64,000 bases of DNA from NCBI RefSeq assembly GCF_001013905.1, contig NZ_LN831790.1, positions 1,488,001-1,552,000 on the forward strand, read 5' to 3'. Below the pieces are notes generated by a model that worked only from the letters and a program-made list of their open reading frames with translations, searched no databases and had not been told where the DNA came from. The translations under genes and the position numbers were made by a program. Below, in pieces: positions 41,625 to 49,527 of the stretch; the stretch's first letter is position 1, and each line of letters starts with the position of its first letter. This stretch comes from Streptomyces leeuwenhoekii (lineage in GTDB: Bacteria > Actinomycetota > Actinomycetes > Streptomycetales > Streptomycetaceae).

Positions 41625-43198
41625 GCGCACCAGGGTTCGTACTCGACGTCGACGAACGCACTCCCCCGCTGGTGCTGTTCGAGGGAGAGGGGATCCGTGC
41701 CGAGCGCTTGCCGGTGGGCAGCAGGGTGATCTACCCGCCGGCCTCGCTGCCTGGCATCCGCGACCTCGACACGGCCATCCGGGAGGCGCTGCTGCACCCG
41801 CACGGCATCGAGCCGCTGCCCGAACTGCTGAAGCCGGGCATGCGGTTGACCGTGGTCTTCGACGACGTGTCCCTGCCCCTGCCGTCGATGCGCCGCCCCG
41901 ATGTGCGCGGACGGATCATCGAGCACGTCCTGGAGATCGCGGCCCGGCGGGGGGTGGAGGACATCGAGATCGTCGCGGCCAACGCCCTGCACCGCCGGAT
42001 GACCGCCGCGGAGCTGCGGCACGTCGTGGGCGACCGGGTCTTTCGCGGCTACTTCCCCCACCGTCTGCGCAACCATGACGCGGAGGACCGGGACAACCTG
42101 CTCCACCTGGGCATGACCGGCGCCGGCGAAGACGTCGAGATCAACCGCAGGGCGGCCGAGAGCGACCTCCTCGTCTACGTCAACGTCAACCTGATCGCGC
42201 TGAACGGCGGCGCCAAGTCCGTCTCCGTCGGCCTGGCGAGCTACCGCAGCCTGCGCCACCACCACAACACGCACACCCTGCGGCACTCGCGCTCCTTCAA
42301 CGACCCGCCCAACTCCGCCCTGCACCACTCCTTCGACCGCATGCTGGACGTAATCGGCGGCCGGCTGAAGATCTTCACGGTCGAGACCACGGTCAACGGC
42401 GACTCCTTCCCGCCCTCCATGGGCTTCCTGACCACCCACGAGTGGGAGTGGGGCATCGCCGACCGGATCGGCTTCCTCGGCGTCCGGCACGGCAACCGGG
42501 CCTTGCCGCCGCGGCTGCGCCGCCGCCTGCTGAACTCCATCAAGGCGCCCTACGGCGTCACGGGGGTGACGGCGGGCACTCCGAGCGCGGTCCACCCGAT
42601 CACGCTGGCGAACGTGCACCGCCAGCAGGTCACCGCTGTCCGAGGGCAGGCCGACATCGGGGTGTTCGGGGTGCCCTACGTCGGTCCCTACAACGTGAAC
42701 TCGATCATGAATCCGGTCCTGGCGATGTGCATGGCCCTGGGCTACCTCTTCAACTTCTACCTCAACAAGCCGATCGTGCGGCGGGGCGGCGTCGGCATCT
42801 TCATCCACCCGCTGACGCCCGACTTCCACCCGGTGCACCACCCCAGCTACATCGACTTCTACGACGAGGTGCTCACGGAGACCACCGACCCCGCGCGGAT
42901 GGAGGCGGTGTTCGAGAAGAGGTTCGCCGAGGATCCCTGGTACATCCACCTCTACCGGACCGGCCACGCCTTCCACGGCGTCCATCCGTTCTACATGTGG
43001 TACTGGGGAGCCCACGCGATGCAGCACCTCGGTGACGTCGTCTTCGTCGGCGCCGACCCCAAGGTCGCGGCCAGGATGGGGTTCCGGGCGGCGGCGACTC
43101 TCTCCGACGCCCTGGAGATGGCCTCGCACACCGTCGGCCCCAGTCCGAGCATCACCTGCCTGCACACCCCGCCCATCACCATGGCGGACGTCCGGTGA
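41621..43198 (+). CDS. LarA-like putative nickel-pincer nucleotide-dependent enzyme
   Basis: A 525-aa protein with the lactate racemase catalytic fold, longer than LarA (about 425). By hand alignment to Lactobacillus LarA, the lysine that binds the pincer cofactor is kept (Lys199 in NGGAKSVSVG, equal to K184), as are a nickel-ligand histidine (His215 in LRHHHN, equal to H200) and catalytic His124 (NALHRRMT, equal to H108). The second catalytic histidine (H174) falls on Val189/Asn190, and the substrate arginine (R75) falls on leucine (DDVSLPLP). It should bind the cofactor but act on a different substrate, perhaps bulky or lipidic. It overlaps both flanking genes by 4 bp, within an operon that also makes the cofactor. 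Confidence 0.85.
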   Translation: MSAPGFVLDVDERTPPLVLFEGEGIRAERLPVGSRVIYPPASLPGIRDLDTAIREALLHPHGIEPLPELLKPGMRLTVVFDDVSLPLPSMRRPDVRGRIIEHVLEIAARRGVEDIEIVAANALHRRMTAAELRHVVGDRVFRGYFPHRLRNHDAEDRDNLLHLGMTGAGEDVEINRRAAESDLLVYVNVNLIALNGGAKSVSVGLASYRSLRHHHNTHTLRHSRSFNDPPNSALHHSFDRMLDVIGGRLKIFTVETTVNGDSFPPSMGFLTTHEWEWGIADRIGFLGVRHGNRALPPRLRRRLLNSIKAPYGVTGVTAGTPSAVHPITLANVHRQQVTAVRGQADIGVFGVPYVGPYNVNSIMNPVLAMCMALGYLFNFYLNKPIVRRGGVGIFIHPLTPDFHPVHHPSYIDFYDEVLTETTDPARMEAVFEKRFAEDPWYIHLYRTGHAFHGVHPFYMWYWGAHAMQHLGDVVFVGADPKVAARMGFRAAATLSDALEMASHTVGPSPSITCLHTPPITMADVR

Positions 43199-43908
43199 CG
43201 GCACCCGACGACGAGCGAGCCCTTCCGCTGCCCGCCGCCTGGGCCCGCTCGGCACCGGCGCGGGCGCTGCGCACGACCGTGCACCGCGCCCTTCTCGGAC
43301 CGTACGTGTGCGCCCGCGCCCGGCCGGCCGTCGAGGGTGCGGAGCACCTCGCCGGGCTCACCACCCCGGTGGTGTTCGTGGCGAACCACGCCAGCCACCT
43401 CGACACACCGCTGATCCTCGCGGTGCTGCCGCAGCCCGTCGCGTCCCGGCTGGCGGTCGGAGCCGCCGCCGACTACTTCTTCCGCTCCCCGCTGACCGGC
43501 GCGGCCACGGCCCTCTTCTTCAACGCCTTCCCCGTGCGGCGCGGCACTCCCGGCCGCACGGGAGGTCGGCACCGGGACCGCGTGGTGCGGGGCACGGCCC
43601 GGCGCCTCCTCGAGGAGGGCTGGCACGTGCTGCTCTTCCCCGAGGGCACCCGTTCCCGGGACGGCCGGCTCGGCGCGTTCGGTACCGGCGCGGCCCGGCT
43701 GTGCCTGCGGACCGGTGCGTCGGCGGTGCCCGTCGCGCTGACGGGCACCCACGCCGTGATGCCGTGCGGCGCGCGGCTGCCGGTCCGCGGCGCGCCGCCC
43801 GTCTCGGTGCGGTTCGGCCGGCCGATCGGGGCCGCGCCCGGGGAGAGCGCCTCGGACTTCCGTGACCGGATGCGGGAAGGCGTCCACGCGCTGCGGCGCT
43901 CCGCCTGA
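43195..43908 (+). CDS. PlsC-like 1-acylglycerol-3-phosphate acyltransferase family protein
   Basis: A 237-aa acyltransferase with the HX4D catalytic motif (H65-ASHL-D70 in VANHASHLD), the second block FFNAFPVRRG and the phosphate-binding FPEGTRSRDG. The family transfers acyl groups from acyl-ACP or acyl-CoA to lysophosphatidic acid or similar alcohols at the membrane. The GTG start overlaps the LarA-like stop codon by 4 bp, so it is the last gene of the operon. Here it probably attaches the polyketide chain, or joins a second acyl chain, to a glycerol-type or hydroxy-acid acceptor; this is inference from context. A hairpin follows directly. Confidence 0.9.
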   Translation: MTAPDDERALPLPAAWARSAPARALRTTVHRALLGPYVCARARPAVEGAEHLAGLTTPVVFVANHASHLDTPLILAVLPQPVASRLAVGAAADYFFRSPLTGAATALFFNAFPVRRGTPGRTGGRHRDRVVRGTARRLLEEGWHVLLFPEGTRSRDGRLGAFGTGAARLCLRTGASAVPVALTGTHAVMPCGARLPVRGAPPVSVRFGRPIGAAPGESASDFRDRMREGVHALRRSA

Positions 43909-43931
43909 GCCGGGGCCCGCGTGACCCCGGC
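43909..43931 (+). terminator. Hairpin at the end of the polyketide/Lar operon
   Basis: GCCGGGG (43909-43915) pairs with CCCCGGC (43925-43931) around a 9-nt loop, directly after the PlsC-like stop codon. It may act on the convergent inhibitor gene as well. Confidence 0.5.
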
Positions 43932-43998
43932 CGTGCGAAGCCGCCGCCGGGCCGGGCGTGCCGGAGCCGCGCCGCGTCCGTTGGGGGGGAGGACCGGG

Positions 43999-44322
43999 CT
44001 ACGGGCACAGGGCGGCGTACCGGGCGTGCCCGTAGGAGCCGAGGTATCCCTCGCCGACGGTGGTGATCTCACCCGGTCGCACGGTGTGGCACAGCCCCTC
44101 GGCACCGTCCTGGTAGACGACCTTCACGGTCATCGGCACGGCGCAGTCGTTCCCGGCCTGCGTGTACCGCCAGCTCTCGTACAGGACGACGCAGGAAGGT
44201 GCCGGCTCCGCGGTCGCGGGCGCGGCGGAGGCCGGGCCGGGCACCAGGAGCGCCACCAGGGGCGCCACTGCGGTGGCCGCGCGGCAGACCGAGCGACGAA
44301 GGATCCGGTTCCGATTCCGCAT
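43999..44322 (-). CDS. Secreted tendamistat-like alpha-amylase inhibitor
   Basis: A 107-aa precursor with a signal peptide (arginine-rich start, AATAVAPLVALLVPG, cleavage near ASA-AP) and a mature domain of about 74 residues. The mature part is very close to tendamistat: EPAPSCVVLYESWRYTQAG, VTVKVVYQDG-like core and EGYLGSYGHARY. The inhibitory W51-R52-Y53 loop is intact, and four cysteines (44, 60, 78, 106) fit the two known disulfides. Tendamistat blocks animal alpha-amylases by inserting this loop into the active site. The ATG at 44322 has AGGAGG 9 bases upstream. The gene is convergent with the polyketide operon and stands alone. Confidence 0.95.
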   Translation of the reverse strand: MRNRNRILRRSVCRAATAVAPLVALLVPGPASAAPATAEPAPSCVVLYESWRYTQAGNDCAVPMTVKVVYQDGAEGLCHTVRPGEITTVGEGYLGSYGHARYAALCP

Positions 44323-44768
44323 GGGTGATCGCCTCCTGAAGGATCGTCCACTTCATGAACATGCACGCCGCCACAGGCGGTCGGTGCGTTCAACAGGCGA
44401 AGCTTTCGTCGCGGGGCACGGTGGACGCAACACGCTCGTCGCGCTTCCGGTCAGGTGATCACTTTCCTCCCCGCACGCATTTGACCTGCAAAATCGCCCT
44501 CACGAGCGAGGGCGGAGTCAGAGTGACCGTTGAACCATTTCACGTTCGCCGAATGGAGATGTTCCGTAAGGCGCAGGTGACAGCCCTGTCCGTGCGGAGC
44601 GGGCCGTCCGCCCTTGCAAGAACGTCCGCGGGACATCGGTCCGGTTCCGCGCCGGCCTTCTCGGGGAGACCGGCGCGGCGTCGTCACGGTCACGGCCCGC
44701 CGCCGTCACCCGCGGGCGGACCGGCGGACGCTCCGTCAGGGCGGCCCGGGGGCCGCGCGATCGTATAC
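44323..44768. other. Intergenic region upstream of the amylase inhibitor
   Basis: About 445 bp without a supported gene. It contains two TTGCA(A/G)G elements on the minus strand (within 44477-44490 and 44610-44620) that loosely resemble maltose-regulator sites near Streptomyces amylase genes. I could not define a promoter. Confidence 0.3.
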
Positions 44769-44807
44769 GGGAGCGCCCCGGGGCCGTGTCGGCCCCGGGG
44801 CGCTCCC
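44769..44807 (-). terminator. Strong hairpin after the subtilase gene
   Basis: A perfect 17-bp stem: GGGAGCGCCCCGGGGCC (44769-44785) with its complement at 44791-44807 and a 5-nt loop. It lies 33 bases beyond the protease stop codon. Confidence 0.85.
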
Positions 44808-44839
44808 CTGGTTTCAGGCGTGGCGGGACGAGGACGTCG

Positions 44840-46048
44840 TCACGGCACGAGCTTCAGCAGGCGGTTCGGCGAACCCGTGCCCGCGCTGGTGACCTTGCCG
44901 GTGGTCGCGCCGCCGACCAGGGCCGAGGCGACCTGGGCCGGGCTGGCGGAGGTGTGGTTGGCCAGGTAGACCGCCGCCGCTCCGGCCACGTGCGGGGTCG
45001 CCATCGAGGTGCCGGAGATGGTGTTGGTGGCGGTGTCACCGGTGTGCCAGCCGGCGGTGATGGAGGAACCGGGGGCGAATATGTCCAGTACCGAGCCGTA
45101 GTTGGAGTAGCTCGCCCTGGCGTCCGTGCTCGTCGTGGCGCCCACGGTGATGGCCTCGGTGACCCGGGCGGGAGAGAACGACGTGGCGTTGGCGCTGCTG
45201 TTGCCCGCGGCCACCGCGTAGGTGACGCCGCTCGCGATGGAGTTGCGCACGGCGGTGTCCAGGGTGCTGGACACACCGCCGCCGAGCGACATGTTGGCGA
45301 CCGAGGGGCCGGAGTGGTTCTTGGTCACCCAGTCGATGCCGGCGATGACTCCGGCGGTGGTGCCGGACCCGTTGTTGTCCAGGACGCGGACGGCGACGAT
45401 CTTCGCCTTCTTGGCCACCCCGTAGGTGCTCCCGGCGATGGTGGTGGCCACATGGGTGCCGTGGCCGTTGCCGTCGGAGGCGGTGGTGTCACCGTCGACG
45501 GCGTCGTAGCCGTAGCTGGCACGACCGCTGATCTGCTGGTGCGTGATGCGGACGCCGGTGTCGATGACGTACGCCGTGACGCCGCTGCCGGCACTGTCGG
45601 GGTAGGTGTAGGTGCCGGACAGCGGGAGCGAGGTCTGGTCGACGCGGTCCAGGCCCCACGGCGCGTTGGTCTGCGTGGTGTCGGCGAGCCGGACCCGCTG
45701 GTCCTGCTCGACGGAGGCCACCGCGGGGTCGGCGGCGAGCCGCCTGGCCTCCGCCGCGGAGAGGGTGGCGGTGTAGCCGTTCAGGGCGCTGCCGAACGTC
45801 TTCTTCACCGTGCCGCCGTAGTCGTTGACCAGGTCCTTGCCCGCGGCCGAGGACGCCTTGAGGCCGGCGTCCTTCTTGAGCGTCACGATGTAGCTGTCCG
45901 GGACCGCCGTGGGGGAGCCGGCGGCGAGCACCGTGCCCTCGGCGGGGGCGGCGTGAGCGGGAAGGGCCGTGATGCCACCGGCCAGGGCGGCCGTCGCGAC
46001 ACCGGCGATCGCGGCGAACCTGATTCTCTTGCTGCGCAGTCGTGCCAT
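44840..46048 (-). CDS. Secreted subtilisin-family (S8) serine protease with I9 propeptide
   Basis: A 402-aa preproprotein. It has a signal peptide (RSKRIRFAAIAGVATAALAGG, cleavage near AHA-AP) and an inhibitor-I9 propeptide at about 50-120 (SYIVTLKKDAG, YTATLSAAEARRL, VEQDQRVRL). A proteinase K-like catalytic domain starts near NAPWGLDRVDQ. The triad is Asp163 (VIDTGV), His196 (GNGHGTHV) and Ser348 (GTSMATPHVAG), with oxyanion Asn283 (AAGNSSANA). It should be a broad-specificity extracellular protease. The ATG at 46048 has AGGAGG about 11 bases upstream, slightly far. A perfect 17-bp terminator follows. A GTTGA-N7-TCAAC inverted repeat lies upstream at 46194-46210. Confidence 0.95.
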   Translation of the reverse strand: MARLRSKRIRFAAIAGVATAALAGGITALPAHAAPAEGTVLAAGSPTAVPDSYIVTLKKDAGLKASSAAGKDLVNDYGGTVKKTFGSALNGYTATLSAAEARRLAADPAVASVEQDQRVRLADTTQTNAPWGLDRVDQTSLPLSGTYTYPDSAGSGVTAYVIDTGVRITHQQISGRASYGYDAVDGDTTASDGNGHGTHVATTIAGSTYGVAKKAKIVAVRVLDNNGSGTTAGVIAGIDWVTKNHSGPSVANMSLGGGVSSTLDTAVRNSIASGVTYAVAAGNSSANATSFSPARVTEAITVGATTSTDARASYSNYGSVLDIFAPGSSITAGWHTGDTATNTISGTSMATPHVAGAAAVYLANHTSASPAQVASALVGGATTGKVTSAGTGSPNRLLKLVP

Positions 46049-46287
46049 TACGAGGTGTTCCTCCTCTAGGCGTCGCGCCTGGGTGGGGCGCGTCTGTGGG
46101 GGTGGGCGCCCGTGAACGCACGCCCGCTCGGAGCGTGGTGTTCCGCCCCGGCTGCCCAGAAGAGTCACTCAAATGGACGTGCGGCACAAGAGAGTTGAGC
46201 GATAGTCAACAAGTTGGCCATGTGCACGACACAATCAAATCCGGCCGAGACCGCACATCCACGGCCTTTGCGCCCTCGAAGCCGGCA

Positions 46288-46313
46288 CGCCGGTAAATCC
46301 TTTTACCCGGCGC
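46288..46313. promoter_or_regulatory. Hairpin/palindrome upstream of the GNAT gene
   Basis: CGCCGG-TAAA (46288-46297) pairs with TTTA-CCCGGCG (46302-46312) with one bulged base, ending about 26 bases before the GNAT start. It could be an operator or a leader hairpin. The function is unknown. Confidence 0.35.
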
Positions 46314-46338
46314 ACCGCGGCGTGGTTGGCTCGCGCCC

Positions 46339-46839
46339 ATGACCTGGCTGCCGCACGGCTTCACCCACCCCCCGCACGTCGACCTACCCGGCGGCGGGGG
46401 CCACCGGCTGCGTCCGATCAGCGCTGCGGACGCGCCGCTGGACTACCCCGCGGTGATGGGTTCGCGGGAGCGGCTGTGGTCGGTCTTCGGTGCCGCCTGG
46501 GGCTGGCCGGCGGCCACGATGTCGTACGAGGCGAACCGCGCGGACCTGGAGCGGCACGCCGCGGAGATCGAGGCCCACGAGTCGTTCAACTACACCATCG
46601 AGAGCCCGGACCGCACCGCCCTGCGCGGCTGCGTCTACATCGACCCGCCGCAGAAGCGGGAGGCCGACGCCGAGATCTCCTGGTGGGTGGTGGACGAGGA
46701 GGTGGGCGGTGCGCTGGAACAGGCGCTGGAGGCGTTCGTGCCGCGCTGGATCGCCGAGGACTGGCCGTTCACACGGCCGCGGTTCATCGGACGGGATCTG
46801 ACGTGGGAGGAGTGGCTGCGGCTGCCGGACCGCCCGTGA
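46339..46839 (+). CDS. GNAT-family N-acetyltransferase-like protein
   Basis: A 166-aa protein with the GNAT outline: HRLRPISAADAPLDYPAVMGSRERLW at the N-terminus, ESFNYTIESPDRTALRGCVYI (beta strands 2-4) and EISWWVVDEEVGGALEQALEAFVPRWIAEDW. The usual Q/RxxGxG/A acetyl-CoA loop is not obvious: DEEVGGALEQAL takes its place, so acetyl-CoA binding may be weak or altered. Homologues of this length are common in actinobacteria and have no known substrate. Codon use matches the neighbours. It is divergent from the protease gene and ends at a strong bidirectional hairpin. Confidence 0.8.
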   Translation: MTWLPHGFTHPPHVDLPGGGGHRLRPISAADAPLDYPAVMGSRERLWSVFGAAWGWPAATMSYEANRADLERHAAEIEAHESFNYTIESPDRTALRGCVYIDPPQKREADAEISWWVVDEEVGGALEQALEAFVPRWIAEDWPFTRPRFIGRDLTWEEWLRLPDRP

Positions 46840-46892
46840 GCGGACACCCGGGCCGGGGCGAGCCCGGAGGCCGGCCCCCTCACCCCGAACGT

Positions 46893-46927
46893 CCGGCGGC
46901 CCGGTGACCATGTCACCGGGCCGCCGG
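46893..46927. terminator. Bidirectional terminator hairpin
   Basis: A perfect 16-bp stem, CCGGCGGCCCGGTGAC with its complement (46893-46927), around a 3-nt loop. It sits between the convergent GNAT and 55-aa membrane protein genes. Confidence 0.85.
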
Positions 46928-46940
46928 GGTGTGGTACCGG

Positions 46941-47108
46941 TCAGCGCCTGCGGGACCAGCCGGGCCCGATCCCGGACACGTGCAGAGCCAGGGCGATCAG
47001 CCCCAGCAGCATGATGTTCACCGAAGAGAACACGTCATTGGTGCCGATGTCCGCCGCATTGATCAGAAACGCGATGAAGAACAGCACCGCCGCGACTATG
47101 CCGAGCAT
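46941..47108 (-). CDS. Small membrane protein (55 aa)
   Basis: Starts at the ATG at 47108 with GGAG 8 bases upstream and ends 13 bp from a strong hairpin, as a real gene would. The product has two hydrophobic segments (LGIVAAVLFFIAFLI and VNIMLLGLIALALHV) joined by a short loop NAADIGTNDVFSS, and a C-terminal basic tail GWSRRR, which predicts a two-helix membrane hairpin with the tail in the cytoplasm. It resembles small conserved actinobacterial membrane proteins of unknown role. It is easily missed because of its size. No function is proposed. Confidence 0.7.
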   Translation of the reverse strand: MLGIVAAVLFFIAFLINAADIGTNDVFSSVNIMLLGLIALALHVSGIGPGWSRRR

Positions 47109-47320
47109 GGGGTGAGCTCCTCTCCTAGGGGGTGACTTCCGTATGCCCGGCCATCCCGTTCACAGACAACACCGGAGCCCCGGACTCGGCCCGCGCCCGG
47201 GCGGGGCTCCTCCCTCGGCGCTCACGGGCCCGCACGCCGCGGCCGGGGCCGGGGTGCCGACCCCGGCCGGGACGCGCCCTGCGCGGGAGGGCGGGTGTGA
47301 CGAATCCGGCCGGTTCCGCG

Positions 47321-47386
47321 CTGACACAGAAGAGGGCACCGTCCGGGCGCACACGCCCTGACACATAAGAGGGAACCCTCCGGGTG
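47321..47386. repeat. Paired 29-bp direct repeats upstream of the acyl-CoA ligase
   Basis: CTGACACAGAAGAGGGCACC at 47321 and CTGACACATAAGAGGGAACC at 47358 begin two 29-bp copies matching at 25 positions, offset by 37 bp. They lie in the 507-bp divergent gap 47109-47615, which otherwise holds only a CGTGA-N7-TCACG inverted repeat (47518-47534) and no supported gene. Confidence 0.5.
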
Positions 47387-47615
47387 GTAGCCCGGGGCGG
47401 CGGTGAGCGGGTCGTACAGATTCGGTGGAGATGACGGCACCGGAGCCCGCTCCACCGCCGGAAAACCGCCCGGCCCTTCCGCGTATGCGCGCATTCTCCC
47501 CTGCTGACCAGGGTAAACGTGAACATCGCTCACGATCGTCCCCCCTCCCGTCCCCCGCCCCGGTGGGGTAGCTTTCACGGCGCTGTGCCGGACGTCACAA
47601 AGAGCGGAGCGGGGT

Positions 47616-49442
47616 TTGCGCGAGTTCACCAGCCCTCCGTCGGCTCTGGCGCCACCCGTGGGCGGTCTGGCCGACGTCGTCTTCCAGCACGCTCTCGACG
47701 ACCCGCTGCGCGTCGCCCTCGGCCGCAAGGACGACGAGGGGCGGTGGCGGGACGTGACCGCCGCCGAGTTCCGCGACGAGGTGCTGGCCCTGGCCAAGGG
47801 GCTGCTGGCCCAGGGGGTCCGGTTCGGCGACCGGGTCGCGATCATGTCCCGCACCCGTTACGAGTGGACGCTGTTCGACTTCGCGCTGTGGACGATCGGC
47901 GCGCAGGTGGTGCCGGTGTATCCGACCTCCTCGGCGGAGCAGTGCTTCTGGATGCTGTACGACGCCGAGGTCACGGCGGCGGTCGTGGAGCACGAGGACC
48001 ACGCGATGACGGTCGCCACCGTCATCGACCGGCTGCCGCACCTGAGGCGGCTGTGGCAACTGGACGCCGGAGCCGTGCGGGAACTGTACGACGCCGGAGC
48101 CCATCTGGACGACGAGGTGGTGCACCGGCACCGGCAGGCGGTCACGCCCGACTCGGTCGCCACCGTCATCTACACCTCCGGCACCACCGGGCACCCCAAG
48201 GGCTGTGTCATCTCGCACGGCAACCTCATGCACCAGGCGGACACGGTCATCCAGCGCTGGGAACCGGTGTTCCGCTCCAAGAAGGGCGACGAGGCGGCGA
48301 CCCTGCTCTTCCTTCCGCTCGCGCACGTCTTCGGGCGGATGGTGGAGGTCGCCGCGATCCGCGGCCGGGTCCGCTTCGGCCACCAGCCGCAGCTCAACGC
48401 GGCGGCGCTGCTGCCGGACCTCGCCGTCTTCCGGCCGACCCTCATCCTCGCCGTGCCGTACATCTTCGAGAAGGTGTTCCACGCGGCCCGGCGCAAGGCG
48501 GAGCGGGAGGGCAGGGCGGGGGCGTTCGACAAGGCGGTCGATGTCGCCGTGCGGTACGCGGAGGCGGTGGAGGCCAGGGCGTGGGGCATCGGTCCCGGCC
48601 CGTCGGCCGCGCTGCGCGTGCAGCACCAGCTCTTCGACAAGCTCGTCTACGCCCGGGTGCGGGCCGCGATGGGCGGCCGGGTGCGGCACGCGATGTCGGG
48701 CGGTTCGGCCATGGACCGGCGGCTCGGGCTGTTCTTCGCCGGCGCGGGCGTGCAGATCTACGAGGGCTACGGCCTGACCGAGTCCACCGCCGCCGCGACC
48801 GCCAACCCGCCGGGGCGCACCCGTTACGGCACCGTCGGGCAGCCCATCCCGGGCGTCACGGTGCACATCGCCGACGACGGCGAGATCTGGCTGCGCGGGG
48901 CCACCGTCTTCCAGGGCTACCTGAACAACCCCGAGGCCACCGGCGCGGCCCTGAACGACGGCTGGCTGGCCACCGGTGACCTGGGCTTCCTCGACGAGGA
49001 CGGCTACCTCACCATCACCGGCCGCAAGAAGGAGATCCTCGTCACCTCCAGCGGCAAGAGTGTCTCGCCGGGGCCGCTGGAGGAGCGGGTCCGGGATCAT
49101 CCGCTGGTCGGTCAGTGCATCGTCGTCGGCAACGACCGCCCCTACGTCGCCGCCCTGGTCACCCTGGACACGGAGGCGGTCGAGCACTGGCTGACCATGC
49201 GCAACAAGCCCCGGCTGCCCCCGGCCGACCTGGTGCGCGACGCCGACCTGGAGGCGGAGGTGCGGCGCGCGGTCGTCGCCGCGAACACCCTGGTCTCGCA
49301 GGCGGAGTCGATCCGTACCTTCCGTATCCTGGCGCAGCCGTTCACCGAGGAGCACGGACTGCTGACACCGTCGCTGAAGCTGAAGCGCAAGGCCATCGAG
49401 AAGGCGTACGCGGACGTGGTGGAGGCGCTGTACCGCATCTGA
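47616..49442 (+). CDS. Long-chain acyl-CoA synthetase (AMP-forming, FadD-like)
   Basis: A 608-aa adenylate-forming enzyme that activates fatty acids to acyl-AMP and then acyl-CoA. The phosphate loop YTSGTTGHPKG, the YEGYGLTESTAAATAN motif, TGDLGFLDEDGYL and the ligase hinge GRKKEILVTSSGKSVSP are all intact, and a C-terminal catalytic lysine region is present (LTPSLKLKRK). The start is taken as TTG at 47616, with GGAGCGGGG just upstream; no ATG or GTG fits. A CGTGA-N7-TCACG inverted repeat lies about 80 bp upstream and may be an operator. It could supply acyl-CoA for general metabolism. Any link to the polyketide operon 4 kb away is speculative. Confidence 0.93.
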   Translation: MREFTSPPSALAPPVGGLADVVFQHALDDPLRVALGRKDDEGRWRDVTAAEFRDEVLALAKGLLAQGVRFGDRVAIMSRTRYEWTLFDFALWTIGAQVVPVYPTSSAEQCFWMLYDAEVTAAVVEHEDHAMTVATVIDRLPHLRRLWQLDAGAVRELYDAGAHLDDEVVHRHRQAVTPDSVATVIYTSGTTGHPKGCVISHGNLMHQADTVIQRWEPVFRSKKGDEAATLLFLPLAHVFGRMVEVAAIRGRVRFGHQPQLNAAALLPDLAVFRPTLILAVPYIFEKVFHAARRKAEREGRAGAFDKAVDVAVRYAEAVEARAWGIGPGPSAALRVQHQLFDKLVYARVRAAMGGRVRHAMSGGSAMDRRLGLFFAGAGVQIYEGYGLTESTAAATANPPGRTRYGTVGQPIPGVTVHIADDGEIWLRGATVFQGYLNNPEATGAALNDGWLATGDLGFLDEDGYLTITGRKKEILVTSSGKSVSPGPLEERVRDHPLVGQCIVVGNDRPYVAALVTLDTEAVEHWLTMRNKPRLPPADLVRDADLEAEVRRAVVAANTLVSQAESIRTFRILAQPFTEEHGLLTPSLKLKRKAIEKAYADVVEALYRI

Positions 49443-49527
49443 TGTCCGCGGTCAGGAATGCATGGCCGCCTGTGATCGTTGACGATGGCAGTACCACCTG
49501 TCGACAGAAACGAAGGATCAACAGCTC

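Noticed and set aside
44451..44693. Minus-strand frame with VKWFN, resembling the start of cold-shock proteins
   Set aside because: Only five residues match; the rest of the cold-shock fold is absent and there is no suitable start, so this is chance.
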